From: Pseudomonas aylmerensis
GTDB taxonomy: Bacteria > Pseudomonadota > Gammaproteobacteria > Pseudomonadales > Pseudomonadaceae
NCBI RefSeq assembly: GCF_001702265.1
Contig: NZ_MAUE01000048.1
Span: 124,001 to 188,000, forward strand
Length of the DNA: 64,000 nt
Direction of reading: 5' to 3'
Below are positions 27,821-37,374 of the stretch, piece by piece (position 1 is the stretch's first letter; each line of letters opens with the position of its first letter). The notes below the pieces were generated by a model. It was not told where the DNA came from, made no database searches, and saw only the letters and a list, made by a program, of their open reading frames with translations. The translations under genes were made by a program, and so were the position numbers.

Positions 27821-29644
27821 TTACTTGCTCTCGGGCTTGTCCAACTTGACCTCAAAGCCGTACTGCACGGTGCTCAGGTCGGTGCGCTGGTAGCTTTCCA
27901 GCGCAGTGGGCTGGCCGTAGAAGTAATGCACATCAAACATCGCTGTGCCGTATTCCTCGGCGCGATGGCTCACGCCGAGAATTTCCTTGAGGTAGTTGCC
28001 GCTCGCGTCCTTGGCATAGAAGCGCCAGCTGTCGGCGGGGAATTCCTTCTGGTCGACAATCAGCGCGTTGTCCTTGAGCGACAGCCCCTTGGGCAGTTTG
28101 GCGACGTCAATCTCAGCCTTTTGGATGGTGGCCAAAAACAGCGGAATCGAGCCCACCACGTACGCCGGGTTTTCCGGGAACAGGTTGAGGTCGTAGGTGA
28201 GGGTGCCGCGCGCCGGGTTCAGTTCAAACGCTTCGGTGGGCAATTCGATCGGCTCGCCGCGTTCACCTTTGTCGTCAGCGGTGAAGAAGGTTACCGGTGA
28301 TTCGCTGCTGTTGCGCTCGCTGCCGACCAGGTCGTCATTGAACGTGAACGGATGGTCGAACACGATATGTGCGGCGCTGGCGTCTTCGACGGACTGGCTG
28401 ATGGTGACGCTGTTTTTCAGTTGATCCTCGGTCATGGTCGCGTCCTTGAGCCAGCTGGCGGCACCGTCGTCATACACGGTGACCGGCATGGGCAAGGCTT
28501 GGACGGTCTTTTCCAGGCTGTTCTTGTCGAAGCGCTGAACCGGCAGGTCGAGGTCCTTGCGGGTGAGCGTGGCCGTGGAGAAATCCAGCACGTTGATCTG
28601 CAGGTTGTCGATCAGGCCGTTGAAATACACCTTGGCGTAATGGCTGGTCTGCTTGTGTTCGAAGGCTTTCTGCTCATCGGTCAGCTGTTTTTCAAACGCA
28701 TCCGACCAGGCCTTCTGCTTTTGCATCTCGGCCAGTTGCTTCTCGTAGAACTCGACTTGCGCGGCGCTTTCGTTGATTGAGCCGGAGCGTGTGAGGAATT
28801 GCCCGGTGCTGTCGCGTGCCTGCACCAGCAGGGGGTTGGGCGACTCGTCGCCGACTTCCGGCGCCAGCGGTTGGCTGTTGGTCAGCTCGATCTCGGCGTA
28901 GTTTTTTTCCAGAAGCACCAGGTTGACCGTGATATTGCCTTCGGTGCGCTTGTGGCCCACGTCCTTTTTCGACAGGTCGAACGTCAGCACTTTGCCCGGC
29001 GCGACCGCTTCCACCGTACCTTTGAGGCGGACCGGCTGCGGCTGGCTTTTGTTTTCTGTCTCGATGCCATCGATGAACGGGTAGGTCACCGTCAGGTCAT
29101 CCGGGTTGGTCAGGTTGGAGCTGCTGGGGCTCAGCTGGATGCCCGGATCGGTTTCCGACCATTCGGGCTGAAACGGCACGACCTTGTTGTTGCTCAAGGT
29201 GACCGACTGCCACTCCAGGCCATGGGGAAAGGGGAATTGCTCGGGGGTGTTGAAGTTGAACGGGAAGACCGGCTGCAGATCCGTCAGATAGTCGGAGTGC
29301 GAGGCCTTGCGCAGCACGAACAGGCCATTGATGTAGGTGTCCACCAGCGCCTGGGGCGTGGGGTAATGCTTGAGCAGGGCCAGGCTGTCTTCGCCGTATT
29401 CGGCTTCGATGGGCTTGGTCGCGAGTTTGACCCGCGCCCGTTCCAGCAACAGCAGCGAGCCGCCGAGGTCGGCGATGGCGTCGCGCAGTTTGGGGTCCTG
29501 GATGCTGTCGAGGGAGTGTTCGAATTTTGCGGTTTTCTCTTCGAGGGTGGTCTGCTTCTGCTCATCGCTGGGGGAGCAGCCGCTGGCCAGCAGCAATGCC
29601 GCGCACAGGCCGAGACTGGCCAAAGGGGATCGCACATCCATCAT
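27821..29644 (-). CDS. large lipoprotein of unknown function
   Basis: A 607-residue protein with a lipoprotein signal (LLLASGCSPSDE, lipidated Cys at about residue 23). The mature start is a coiled-coil-like acidic helix (EEKTAKFEHSLDSIQDPKL), and a second Lys/Glu/Gln-rich helical stretch occurs near residues 285-325 (EFYEKQLAEMQKQKAWSDAFEKQ). The rest looks like beta-rich domains with no motif I know. AGGA lies 9 bases before the first of two adjacent ATGs. No recognised neighbour function helps; the product is probably anchored in the outer membrane facing the periplasm. Confidence 0.7.
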   Translation of the reverse strand: MMDVRSPLASLGLCAALLLASGCSPSDEQKQTTLEEKTAKFEHSLDSIQDPKLRDAIADLGGSLLLLERARVKLATKPIEAEYGEDSLALLKHYPTPQALVDTYINGLFVLRKASHSDYLTDLQPVFPFNFNTPEQFPFPHGLEWQSVTLSNNKVVPFQPEWSETDPGIQLSPSSSNLTNPDDLTVTYPFIDGIETENKSQPQPVRLKGTVEAVAPGKVLTFDLSKKDVGHKRTEGNITVNLVLLEKNYAEIELTNSQPLAPEVGDESPNPLLVQARDSTGQFLTRSGSINESAAQVEFYEKQLAEMQKQKAWSDAFEKQLTDEQKAFEHKQTSHYAKVYFNGLIDNLQINVLDFSTATLTRKDLDLPVQRFDKNSLEKTVQALPMPVTVYDDGAASWLKDATMTEDQLKNSVTISQSVEDASAAHIVFDHPFTFNDDLVGSERNSSESPVTFFTADDKGERGEPIELPTEAFELNPARGTLTYDLNLFPENPAYVVGSIPLFLATIQKAEIDVAKLPKGLSLKDNALIVDQKEFPADSWRFYAKDASGNYLKEILGVSHRAEEYGTAMFDVHYFYGQPTALESYQRTDLSTVQYGFEVKLDKPESK

Positions 29645-29807
29645 CTGAATTCTTCCTGTCCGACGTCATGGAGCCGAGTTGATGGGCTCGACACTAGCAG
29701 AAAAATTCTCTTACAGATGCCGCACAGGTCAGTTTTCTCGCGGTTACAGGTGTTTGGTAGCGGCTGGTATACTCGCCGCCATTTTTAGCCAAGCTGTGTG
29801 AGATCCA

Positions 29808-30296
29808 ATGGAACGCTTTATCGAAAATGCTATGTACGCCTCGCGCTGGCTGCTGGCGCCGATCTATTTCGGCTTGTCCCTCGGGTTGCTGGCGCTGGCG
29901 CTGAAATTTTTCCAGGAAGTGATTCACTTGCTGCCGAGCGTGTTCTCGATGGCCGAGTCCGAGCTGATCCTGGTGCTGCTGTCGCTGATCGACATGGCCC
30001 TGGTCGGTGGCTTGCTGGTGATGGTGATGATTTCCGGCTACGAGAACTTCGTCTCGCAGCTGGACATCGACGACAACAAGGAAAAGCTCAACTGGCTGGG
30101 CACCATGGACTCTTCGTCGCTGAAGATGAAAGTCGCGGCGTCCATCGTGGCGATTTCCTCCATCCACCTGCTGCGCATCTTCATGGACGCCAAGAACGTC
30201 GATCCGCAACACCTGATGTGGTACGTGATCATTCACATGACCTTCGTGGTCTCGGCGTTTGCCATGGGTTACCTGGACAAGGTCACCAAGCACTGA
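29808..30296 (+). CDS. YqhA-family (UPF0114) inner-membrane protein
   Basis: A 162-residue protein with about four hydrophobic helices and the family start MERFIENAMYASRWLLAPIYFGLSLGLL. The conserved line SGYENFVSQLDIDD and the C-terminal MGYLDKVT also fit UPF0114/YqhA. Function is unknown; the fold has been likened to small channels or transporters. It converges with the ArnT-like gene. Confidence 0.9.
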   Translation: MERFIENAMYASRWLLAPIYFGLSLGLLALALKFFQEVIHLLPSVFSMAESELILVLLSLIDMALVGGLLVMVMISGYENFVSQLDIDDNKEKLNWLGTMDSSSLKMKVAASIVAISSIHLLRIFMDAKNVDPQHLMWYVIIHMTFVVSAFAMGYLDKVTKH

Positions 30297-30311
30297 TGCC
30301 CCGCGCCGGCC

Positions 30312-31751
30312 TTACTGCTCGATGAAGTAGTAAGGCTGGCGGTTGATCGCCATCTCCTTGATGACCGTGACCTTGGTGGTTAAATCGTTGGTGTGGTCCA
30401 GCAGCGCAACGTTGCCGGGCCTGGCGGTCAAAAAGCGCTGCAGCTCGGCTTCGGTCTGCAGGATCGGCAGATAGGCCTGGGTGTAGAACACGCTGGCGCC
30501 GGCAATCCGCTCATTGGGCTGAAACAACACCACCTCCTTGCCTTCGGCTTGCAGTGCCTGGATCTGACTTATCAACGGCACGAACGACTGGCGCACGTCG
30601 GCTTTGGGCGCGAACCAGAAGGCGGCTATCAGGTAGCAGGCGATCGCCAGGGTGAACACGCCGCCCACCAGCCTGGTGTGGTGTTTATACAACCCCGGTT
30701 TGTGGGTCTTGAGCCATTCCAGCAGCACCCGTGCATATTCTGCTGCCAATACCGCGGCGGCTGGCGTGAGCGCCATCAAGTACACCGTGCGTTTGCTCGA
30801 CGCGAAGGTCAGCAGGGTGAACTGCGCCACCAGCCACACGCTGAAAAACAGGTGGTAACGGTTGCGCACCAGGCTTTTACGGAAATGCCACAGGCCCAGG
30901 TACACCAGGATGTTCCAGGGCAGGAACGCCTCGGGCAGCTTCGCGATGTAGTAGTAGATCGGCTCGTAGTGCCCCGCCTCGACAAACGAGCCGCTGAAGC
31001 GCCCGACGCTGTTGGTCCACAACACTTCTCCCACCGCCTGCATGCCGCCGCGCTGGAACAGGAAGCCCAGCCAGATCATCAACGGTATCAGCGCCAGCAA
31101 AGTGAAGAAGGCCGGCTTGAGCCAGTCGCCTATGCGCAGGCGTTTGTCCATCAGGCTGGTGCTGGCCAGGTACACGAAGATCACGATACCCGGCATCGCC
31201 AGGCCCAGCACGCCCTTGCTCAAGGTGGCGATGACCATCCCCACGGTAAACAGGGCCCAGGGCCAGGCGTTGCCGCCTTGACGCTCGGACTCGGGCCGCA
31301 TCGCCTCATAGAACGCCAGCAGCGCGGTGGTGACGCCCAGGGTCAGTAGCGAGTCCTCACCCACGCCGCGCACATTGCCCCAGTAACTGGCCATGGTCGC
31401 GAGGATCAAGGCGGCACTGAATGCCAGCGTCTTCGGCCGTCCGAACGTGCGCAGCATGCCGTAGAGCAGCATCACGCTGAACAACCCGGCAAAGGCCGAG
31501 GCCAGGCGCACCGCCCAGGTGGTCCCGCCGAACAGGCGAATCGCCCCGGCGTCGATCCACAGGCTCAGCGGCGGTTTCTCCAGGAAGGGCTCGCGAAACA
31601 ACTGCGGCACCACCCAGTTGTTGTCCAGGTGCATGGCCATGGCGATCCCGGCCACACGAGCTTCGGTGGAGCCTTGCAACTCATGGTTGCCCAAGGCAAA
31701 GAAGAACAACAAACCAGCAAGCAGCAACAGCAGAGGAGCGGGACGCGTCAT
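30312..31751 (-). CDS. ArnT-like lipid-linked glycosyltransferase (GT39/PMT fold)
   Basis: A 479-residue multi-pass membrane protein. The first periplasmic loop carries ELQGSTEARVAGIAMAMH and WVVPQLFREPFLEKPPLSLW, the acidic/E-K-P-P pattern typical of the ArnT/PMT superfamily that transfers sugars from polyprenyl phosphate. It is shorter than true ArnT (about 550) and stands alone, without the arn operon, so the acceptor is unlikely to be settled as lipid A. Genes of this type are often annotated 'dolichyl-phosphate-mannose-protein mannosyltransferase'; the sugar and acceptor are not deducible. Confidence 0.82.
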   Translation of the reverse strand: MTRPAPLLLLLAGLLFFFALGNHELQGSTEARVAGIAMAMHLDNNWVVPQLFREPFLEKPPLSLWIDAGAIRLFGGTTWAVRLASAFAGLFSVMLLYGMLRTFGRPKTLAFSAALILATMASYWGNVRGVGEDSLLTLGVTTALLAFYEAMRPESERQGGNAWPWALFTVGMVIATLSKGVLGLAMPGIVIFVYLASTSLMDKRLRIGDWLKPAFFTLLALIPLMIWLGFLFQRGGMQAVGEVLWTNSVGRFSGSFVEAGHYEPIYYYIAKLPEAFLPWNILVYLGLWHFRKSLVRNRYHLFFSVWLVAQFTLLTFASSKRTVYLMALTPAAAVLAAEYARVLLEWLKTHKPGLYKHHTRLVGGVFTLAIACYLIAAFWFAPKADVRQSFVPLISQIQALQAEGKEVVLFQPNERIAGASVFYTQAYLPILQTEAELQRFLTARPGNVALLDHTNDLTTKVTVIKEMAINRQPYYFIEQ

Positions 31752-31876
31752 GGGTTCTGGCTACCAAGGCAGGAGGACCGTCCGGGGGAACGGTCATTGC
31801 AATTGGCTAGTATCCGTCGGCGTTTCTGAATATTTCGTGAACGAGTGTCGGATTTTTTTAAAGTGCACCCAGACCC

Positions 31877-32907
31877 TCACGGGGCCTTCAAACTGGGGAC
31901 TGCGGCCCTGCCTTGCGCCGACAGCACCGGCTCCAGTTGCTCCCAGGTAAAGCTCAGCTCGTTGTCACAGCCGTCGCCTTGGGCGGGTGTCGAGAGTTGC
32001 AGGCCCTGGGTGTTGAAGCTCAAATCGAACGTGGAATAGCTGGTCACCGCCGGACACCCTTCGTCGGTGGTGGTCTGTTTGGCCAGCCACGCGCTGAAGT
32101 GGGCGGGCAGTTTGACTTGGCCCGAGTAGGGGGTGTCCCATTGCTCGCGGCCTCCCAGCCACGTCCACGGGTCGACCTTTTCGCCGGTTTGCAGGTTCCA
32201 GCTGTGCAGGCCCCAACTGATTCCACCGCGCCCGTAGCCCGCCGACCAGCGATAGAAACGCACGGTGATCCAGTGTGCTGACCAGTACGACGGCTCCACC
32301 GTGATCTCGCTGGTCGTGGTACCGCCGCTCTGGTCCAGTGAGTTGCGCCGTTCCCGGTAGAAGTCGGTCTGGCCCTCTGGATTAATGGCCATGCGCGCGA
32401 GATCGCGGTTGATCTTATCGATCGCTTCCCCGTCGCCTTCAAGTTTCAGGATGACCTGCCCACCTTGGGTCTTCCTTGATAGGCATGCTCGGCGAAGGTC
32501 TTCTTCTCGACCTTTACCGCAGGCGGCGCGGCTTCAAGAGGAAGGTTGTAGGTGTCGCTCGCGCACCCGTCGGCGTCTGCGCGTTTCAACACCAACGCCA
32601 GGCTTTTACCACCCAAGGCTTTGCTCCAGGTGCCGGTCAGCGAGTCGTCTTGCGGGTCGTCCAACTGCCAGAAGCCGGTTTGCCCTTCTTCCACCCACGG
32701 CTCACTGGCATTGGCCTGAGTCAGCTGAATGGGCGTGAGAATACGTTGGTAGTAGTAACTGCCATTGGCGCCGTGGGCACCGTTGAAACAGACGGTGATC
32801 GCGGATTTGCCCAAAGTGCCCGTCCAGACGCCAGCGAGGTCGGCGGCGGTTGCGAGCACTGGGGCGCAGGCGAGGGTGAGGGTGAGAACAGCGAGGGGCT
32901 TCAGCAC
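31877..32907 (-). pseudogene. secreted protein gene broken by a single-base frameshift
   Basis: Two adjoining reading frames on the minus strand together make one protein of about 343 residues. The first (from a GTG at 32907, signal peptide MLKPLAVLTLTLACAPVLATA) runs to ...FAEHAYQG and then out of frame to a stop at 32446. The second continues from about 32473 as KTQGGQVILKLEGDGEAID and runs to the stop at 31877. Restoring one base in the GGAAG at 32471-32475 would join them. The protein has a repeated layout, an N-terminal domain (DLAGVWTGTLGKSAITVCFNG) and a similar-sized C-terminal one. It may be a real mutation or a sequencing error. Function unknown. Confidence 0.75.
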
Positions 32908-33013
32908 GGGTATCGGACTTCCGGTTGTCTGATAGAGGCGGTCAGGGTAATGGGAAGTGCGGGGGAGTCCAAGAGGGCAGGTGCCACGCTCAGTAAGAAA
33001 CTCCTAACCAGTC

Positions 33014-33032
33014 TCTAATGAGAAGTATTATC
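33014..33032 (+). promoter_or_regulatory. Fur box upstream of the ECF sigma gene
   Basis: This 19-mer matches the classical Fur box (GATAATGATAATCATTATC) at 14 of 19 positions by direct comparison. Its place just upstream of an ECF-sigma/FecR/TonB-receptor cassette fits repression by Fur-Fe2+ when iron is plentiful. Confidence 0.75.
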
Positions 33033-33072
33033 ATGTGTGACTTTCCTTAGCCGTCCCCTGGATATCACACCG

Positions 33073-33582
33073 ATGGCCTCATCTTCTTCTGCCCATCAGG
33101 TCGTGGGCGAACTCTACGCCCAACATCACAACTGGGTGGTGCAGTTGCTGCGGCGCAAGTTGGGTGGGCAGGAACAGGCCCTGGACCTGGCGCAGGATAC
33201 CTTCGTGCGGATCTTGAGCAGCGGCACCGTGCCGGTTTTCCGTGAGCCGCGTGCTTACCTCACGACGGTTGCCAGTCGATTGTGCGGGCAGTATTTCCGT
33301 CGTCAGGCGTTGGAGCGTGCATATGAGCAGTCACTGACAGTCCTGGAACCTGAACACATGCCTTCGCCGGAAACCCGCTTGCTGGTGCTTGAAGCATTGG
33401 ACTCGGTAGGCCAGGTGCTGGATGGCTTGGGCAGCAAGGTGCGCGAGATTTTCCTGCTGTCGCAGCTGGACGGCCTGACTTATCCACAGATCGCCGAACG
33501 CATGGACCTCACTGTGAATGTGGTGCAAAAAGCCATGCTCAAGGCCTATCGCCACTGCTACCTGGCGGTGTACGCGGGATGA
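33073..33582 (+). CDS. FecI-type ECF sigma factor (iron starvation sigma)
   Basis: A 169-residue sigma-70 group IV factor. Region 2 is visible in ALDLAQDTFVRILSSG and region 4 in EIFLLSQLDGLTYPQIAERMDLTVNVVQKAM. I choose the ATG at 33073 (MASSSSAHQ); the in-frame GTG at 33037 lies immediately beside the Fur box and so probably before or at the transcript start. The fecR gene overlaps its stop by 4 bases (ATGA), and a TonB receptor follows. In such systems the siderophore-loaded receptor signals through FecR to release this sigma factor, which then transcribes the receptor gene. Confidence 0.9.
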   Translation: MASSSSAHQVVGELYAQHHNWVVQLLRRKLGGQEQALDLAQDTFVRILSSGTVPVFREPRAYLTTVASRLCGQYFRRQALERAYEQSLTVLEPEHMPSPETRLLVLEALDSVGQVLDGLGSKVREIFLLSQLDGLTYPQIAERMDLTVNVVQKAMLKAYRHCYLAVYAG

Positions 33583-34547
33583 ACCGTTTCAAGCCCGCCA
33601 ACGATCAACCCCTGGACGAACGTGTGCTGGATCAGGCGTTGAACTGGATGGTCGCCCTGCAATCAGGCACTTGTAATGCCGCCGAGCAGCACGCCTGCCA
33701 ACAATGGCGCAACGAGCACCCGCAGCATGAACTGGCCTGGCAGCGCTTGGCCGGACTCAGCCGCGACATGCGCGTCAACACCCACGCGCTGTCCGCGTCC
33801 AGTGCCAGGCAATTGCTGCAGGCGCGCAGTGTTCCGTCGCGGCGCACGGTCCTCAAGGGTTTCGCTGGTTTGAGCGTGGCTACCGCGCTTGGCTTGAGCG
33901 TACGCGAGCGGGTGCTGTTGCCGGAGCTGTTCAGCGATTACCACACCGCTACCGGGGAGCGACGGCATCTGCGTTTGGCCGATAACGGCGAGTTGCAATT
34001 GGATACCCGCACCGCGGTGGACATCCGTGGTGCCCACCTGACGCTTAACCTCGGCAGGTTGCTGTTGATTACTGGCATAAGCGCTGGCACTGCGGTCCAG
34101 ACGGCCAATGGCTGGGTACGACCGGAGGCGCTGTCGCGGATGATCATCAGCCACGACCTGCCTCGCCAGCAGGGCACACAGGTGCAGATGCTGTCGGGTA
34201 GCGCCTCCATCGAACCTTCGCACGGCGCCAGCCTCCTGCTCGGCACGGGCCGCCAATTGAGTTTCGACCGTTTGCAGGGCGGGCCGCTCGCCACCGTGTC
34301 ATTCAGCGCAGACGCCTGGACCCAAGGCCTGTTGATCGCCGAGCGCATGCCGCTGGTCGAAGTGCTTGAGCAACTCGACCGCTACCGACGCGGCGTACTG
34401 CGCTGTGACCCCGCCGTGGCGGGTTTGCAGGTGTCAGGTTCGTTTTCGCTGGACCAGCCTGAGGCCAGCCTGGACCTGCTGGCCAAAGTGTTGCCCGTCC
34501 GCGTGCAGCGGGTGTTTGGCTACCTGGCCACTGTCGTGCCGGCCTGA
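33579..34547 (+). CDS. FecR-family anti-sigma/sigma regulator
   Basis: A 322-residue inner-membrane regulator: cytoplasmic N-terminal part with the FecR motif (ALNWMVALQSG...HPQHELAWQRLAGL), a single hydrophobic segment near residues 90-108 (FAGLSVATALGLSV), and a periplasmic FecR domain (TATGERRHLRLADNGELQLDTRTAVDI). It relays the signal from the receptor's N-terminal STN domain to the ECF sigma factor. Translation is coupled to the sigma gene by the ATGA overlap. Confidence 0.92.
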   Translation: MNRFKPANDQPLDERVLDQALNWMVALQSGTCNAAEQHACQQWRNEHPQHELAWQRLAGLSRDMRVNTHALSASSARQLLQARSVPSRRTVLKGFAGLSVATALGLSVRERVLLPELFSDYHTATGERRHLRLADNGELQLDTRTAVDIRGAHLTLNLGRLLLITGISAGTAVQTANGWVRPEALSRMIISHDLPRQQGTQVQMLSGSASIEPSHGASLLLGTGRQLSFDRLQGGPLATVSFSADAWTQGLLIAERMPLVEVLEQLDRYRRGVLRCDPAVAGLQVSGSFSLDQPEASLDLLAKVLPVRVQRVFGYLATVVPA

Positions 34548-34656
34548 CCTGAAATTATTTTTACATCGCGTGGCAGGTTTTTCCGTCTCGTGCATCAAGA
34601 CAGGTAAGACGCAGAAAAAAGCGTCCATCCAACCCTTTCACGACAGGACAGTCTTT

Positions 34657-37065
34657 ATGCTCAGCCGCGTCAGCGCTTTGCGCACCGTTATCCTCGGTTT
34701 ATCGGTGGCAACCGCAAGCCACAGCATCATGGCCGCCACTGCGGCGCCTACCCAGCAACAATCCCAACCTCGGGCGTATGACATTTCGCCCGGTAGCCTG
34801 GACCGTGTATTGGGGGCCTTTGGGCAGCAAGCGGGCGTGATGATCGGCATTGATTCGGCGCTGGCAGCCGGCATTCAGAGCAAAGGCCTGAAAGGCAATT
34901 TCTCGGTGGACGAAGGCCTGGAGCGCCTGTTGAGCCCGGCGGGCTTGCAGGCGGAGCGCGAGCAGGGCGGCTATCGCGTGGTGGCCAGGCCGTTGTCCCA
35001 AGACGGAAAGGTGGAGTTGCAGACCACCCAAGTCAGCGCCAACCAACTCGGCACGGTCACCGAAGGCACGGGCTCGTATACCCCGGGCACCATTGCCACG
35101 GCCACGCGCCTGGTGCTGACGCCGCGGGAAACTCCGCAATCGATCTCGGTGGTCACCCGCCAGGTCATGGATGACTTCGGTCTCAAATCCATCGACGATG
35201 TGATGCGCCACACGCCGGGCATCACCGTGTCGACCTACGACACCGAGCGCACCAACTATTACTCGCGCGGTTTCTCCATCGAGAACTTCCAGTACGACGG
35301 CATACCGACCCTGCGTGATGCTCAATACTCGGCGGGCCAGACCATGACGGACATGGCGATCTACGACCGTGTCGAAGTGCTGAAGGGCGCTACAGGCCTG
35401 CTGACCGGTGCCGGTGGCCCTGGCGGTACTATCAACCTGATCCGCAAGAAGCCGACCTCCGAGTTCAAGAGCAGCATCGAACTGGGCGCGGGCTCCTGGG
35501 ATAACTACCGTTCGCAGGTCGACGTCAGCGGTCCCCTGACTGAAACCGGGAACGTGCGCGGTCGCGCAGTGGCCGCCTATCAGGACAAAAAGTCGTTCCT
35601 TGATCATTACTCGCGCAAGACCAGCGTGCTCTACGGCATTCTCGAAGTCGACCTGACCCCGGACACCCTGCTGACCCTGGGCGCCGACTACCAGGACAGC
35701 GACCCCAAAGGTTCCAGCTGGACTGGCACCCGTACCATCTTCGACGCCACCGGCAACAAACTCGACTTGCCGCGCTCGTTCAACAACGGGCCGAAATGGG
35801 GCTCATGGCAACAATACAGCCACACTGTCTTCGCCACCCTGGAACACAGCTTCGACAACGGCTGGGTCACCAAAGGCCAGTACAACCATCAGGTCAACGG
35901 CTATGACGCGCCATTGGGCTACATCTCCCAGGATTCCGCGACAGCCAGTTCGATCTATGCGGCCAAATACACCGGCGACACCACCAGCGACAGCCTGGAT
36001 GTGTACGCCTCGGGACCATTTGAGCTGTTCGGGCGTGAGCATGAACTGGTGATCGGGCAGTCCGTTTCCAGCTCACGGTGGAAGGGCAAGGACTACCGTA
36101 ACCCCGTCTACTTCGACAACTCCTATGATTTCTACAACTGGCACGGCGAGGCTATCGAGCCTGCGTGGGGTAAGGCATCCCGCTTCAGTGATGAAATCAC
36201 CCGCCAGACCGGCACCTATGTCACCGGGCGCTTCAGCCTGACCGATGCGCTGCACCTGTTGCTCGGCACGCGGGTTGCCAACTATCAGGTCACTGGCACC
36301 AGCGACACCGAAGAAAGCGGCAAGGTGGTGCCGTACGCCGGCCTGACGTACGACCTCAACGAAAACTTCACCGCCTACGCCAGCTACACGGAAATCTTCA
36401 AGCCGCAGACCCAGTACCGCGATCGAACCAACACCATGCTTCAACCCGACGAGGGCAAAAACTACGAGATAGGCCTCAAGGGCGAATTCTTCGATGGCCG
36501 CCTGAATGCCAGCCTCGCCTACTTCGAGGTGCACGAAACCAATCGCCCAATCGCCGATACCGCCTGGAACTCGCAGCCGGCCGTCGACTACGCGTACATG
36601 GGCACCGAGAGCAAAACCAAAGGCTACGAAGCCGAGATCTCCGGCGAACTCGCGCCAGGCTGGCAGTTGCAGGCCGGGTACACCCACAAGATCGCTCGCG
36701 ATGCCGATGGCAAGAAAGTGGCGACCTGGGAGCCCGAGGATCAGGTCACCCTCTACACCAGCTACAAACTCCAAGGCAGCCTGGACAAACTCACCCTCGG
36801 TGGTGGCACGCGCTGGCAGAGTGCGGGCTGGCAAACCGTGCGCAACTGGGGCTATCCCGGTGGCGGCCGTTCGGAAAAATTTACCCAAGACCCATACTGG
36901 CTGGTGGACGTGATGGCGCGCTATCAACTGACCCAGAACCTGTCGGCCACGCTTAACGTCAACAACGTGTTCGACAAGAAGTACTTCACCAATATCGGGT
37001 TCTATGACTCGGCGTATTACGGTGACCCGCGCAACGTGATGGTTACGACTCGTTGGGATTTCTGA
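34657..37065 (+). CDS. TonB-dependent siderophore receptor with signalling (STN) domain
   Basis: An 802-residue outer-membrane receptor. A signal peptide ends near SIMA; the STN signalling domain follows (about 45-100, ISPGSLDRVLGAFGQQAGV), then the TonB-box region (VELQTTQVSA), the plug (ETPQSISVVTRQVMDDFGLKSIDDV, YDRVEVLKGATGLLTGAGGPGG), and the beta-barrel ending in the canonical TTRWDF. The start at 34657 follows AGGACAG. It resembles FpvA/FhuE-type ferric-siderophore receptors; the exact siderophore cannot be read from the sequence. No siderophore biosynthesis genes lie nearby, so uptake of a foreign siderophore is likely. Confidence 0.93.
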   Translation: MLSRVSALRTVILGLSVATASHSIMAATAAPTQQQSQPRAYDISPGSLDRVLGAFGQQAGVMIGIDSALAAGIQSKGLKGNFSVDEGLERLLSPAGLQAEREQGGYRVVARPLSQDGKVELQTTQVSANQLGTVTEGTGSYTPGTIATATRLVLTPRETPQSISVVTRQVMDDFGLKSIDDVMRHTPGITVSTYDTERTNYYSRGFSIENFQYDGIPTLRDAQYSAGQTMTDMAIYDRVEVLKGATGLLTGAGGPGGTINLIRKKPTSEFKSSIELGAGSWDNYRSQVDVSGPLTETGNVRGRAVAAYQDKKSFLDHYSRKTSVLYGILEVDLTPDTLLTLGADYQDSDPKGSSWTGTRTIFDATGNKLDLPRSFNNGPKWGSWQQYSHTVFATLEHSFDNGWVTKGQYNHQVNGYDAPLGYISQDSATASSIYAAKYTGDTTSDSLDVYASGPFELFGREHELVIGQSVSSSRWKGKDYRNPVYFDNSYDFYNWHGEAIEPAWGKASRFSDEITRQTGTYVTGRFSLTDALHLLLGTRVANYQVTGTSDTEESGKVVPYAGLTYDLNENFTAYASYTEIFKPQTQYRDRTNTMLQPDEGKNYEIGLKGEFFDGRLNASLAYFEVHETNRPIADTAWNSQPAVDYAYMGTESKTKGYEAEISGELAPGWQLQAGYTHKIARDADGKKVATWEPEDQVTLYTSYKLQGSLDKLTLGGGTRWQSAGWQTVRNWGYPGGGRSEKFTQDPYWLVDVMARYQLTQNLSATLNVNNVFDKKYFTNIGFYDSAYYGDPRNVMVTTRWDF

Positions 37066-37078
37066 GGTAGATGAGAGC

Positions 37079-37106
37079 AAAAGGCCGAGTTTCCTCGGCC
37101 TTTTTT
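37079..37106 (+). terminator. terminator of the receptor gene
   Basis: AAAAGGCCGAG, TTTC loop, CTCGGCC and six T residues, directly after the TonB-receptor stop. The A-tract on the other side may let it also serve the convergent small gene. Confidence 0.9.
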
Positions 37107-37107
37107 G

Positions 37108-37374
37108 TTATTGGAGTGTTTGGGTATCTTGGGTGAGCACCAGCACGCGCTCTACCAACAGTTCGCTCAGCACGATCAATTGCTGGCTGGCCAGCATCTT
37201 GTGGCGGCTGGCACCTTCGAGTTCGAAGGCGAGGTCGGTGGTCATGGCGTTGAGTGAGGCGAGGGTTTCGCTGGCTTGGATCAGCAGGGTTTCGGGGGAG
37301 AGATCTGGGGCGAGGGTGAAGAGGGTTGTCGAGGGTGGATTGGGGGGATCTTTTTCATAATGAAGCTCCCCCAC
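37108..37374 (-). CDS. DUF6124-like small protein, start region possibly frameshifted
   Basis: A Pseudomonas-type small protein (88 codons from a GTG at 37374) whose body, DLSPETLLIQASETLASLNAMTTDLAFELEGASRHKMLASQQL, fits the DUF6124/DUF3077-like family. The only good ribosome site (GGGGGAG) sits 7 bases before an ATG at 37358 that is in another frame: ATG-AAA-AAG-ATC. One more A in that A5 run would give MKKDPPNPPSTTLF, the usual family start, and join the main frame. So either the annotated GTG is used without a proper site, or the run is a slippage/mutation/sequencing error. Family function is unknown. Confidence 0.6.
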   Translation of the reverse strand: MGELHYEKDPPNPPSTTLFTLAPDLSPETLLIQASETLASLNAMTTDLAFELEGASRHKMLASQQLIVLSELLVERVLVLTQDTQTLQ

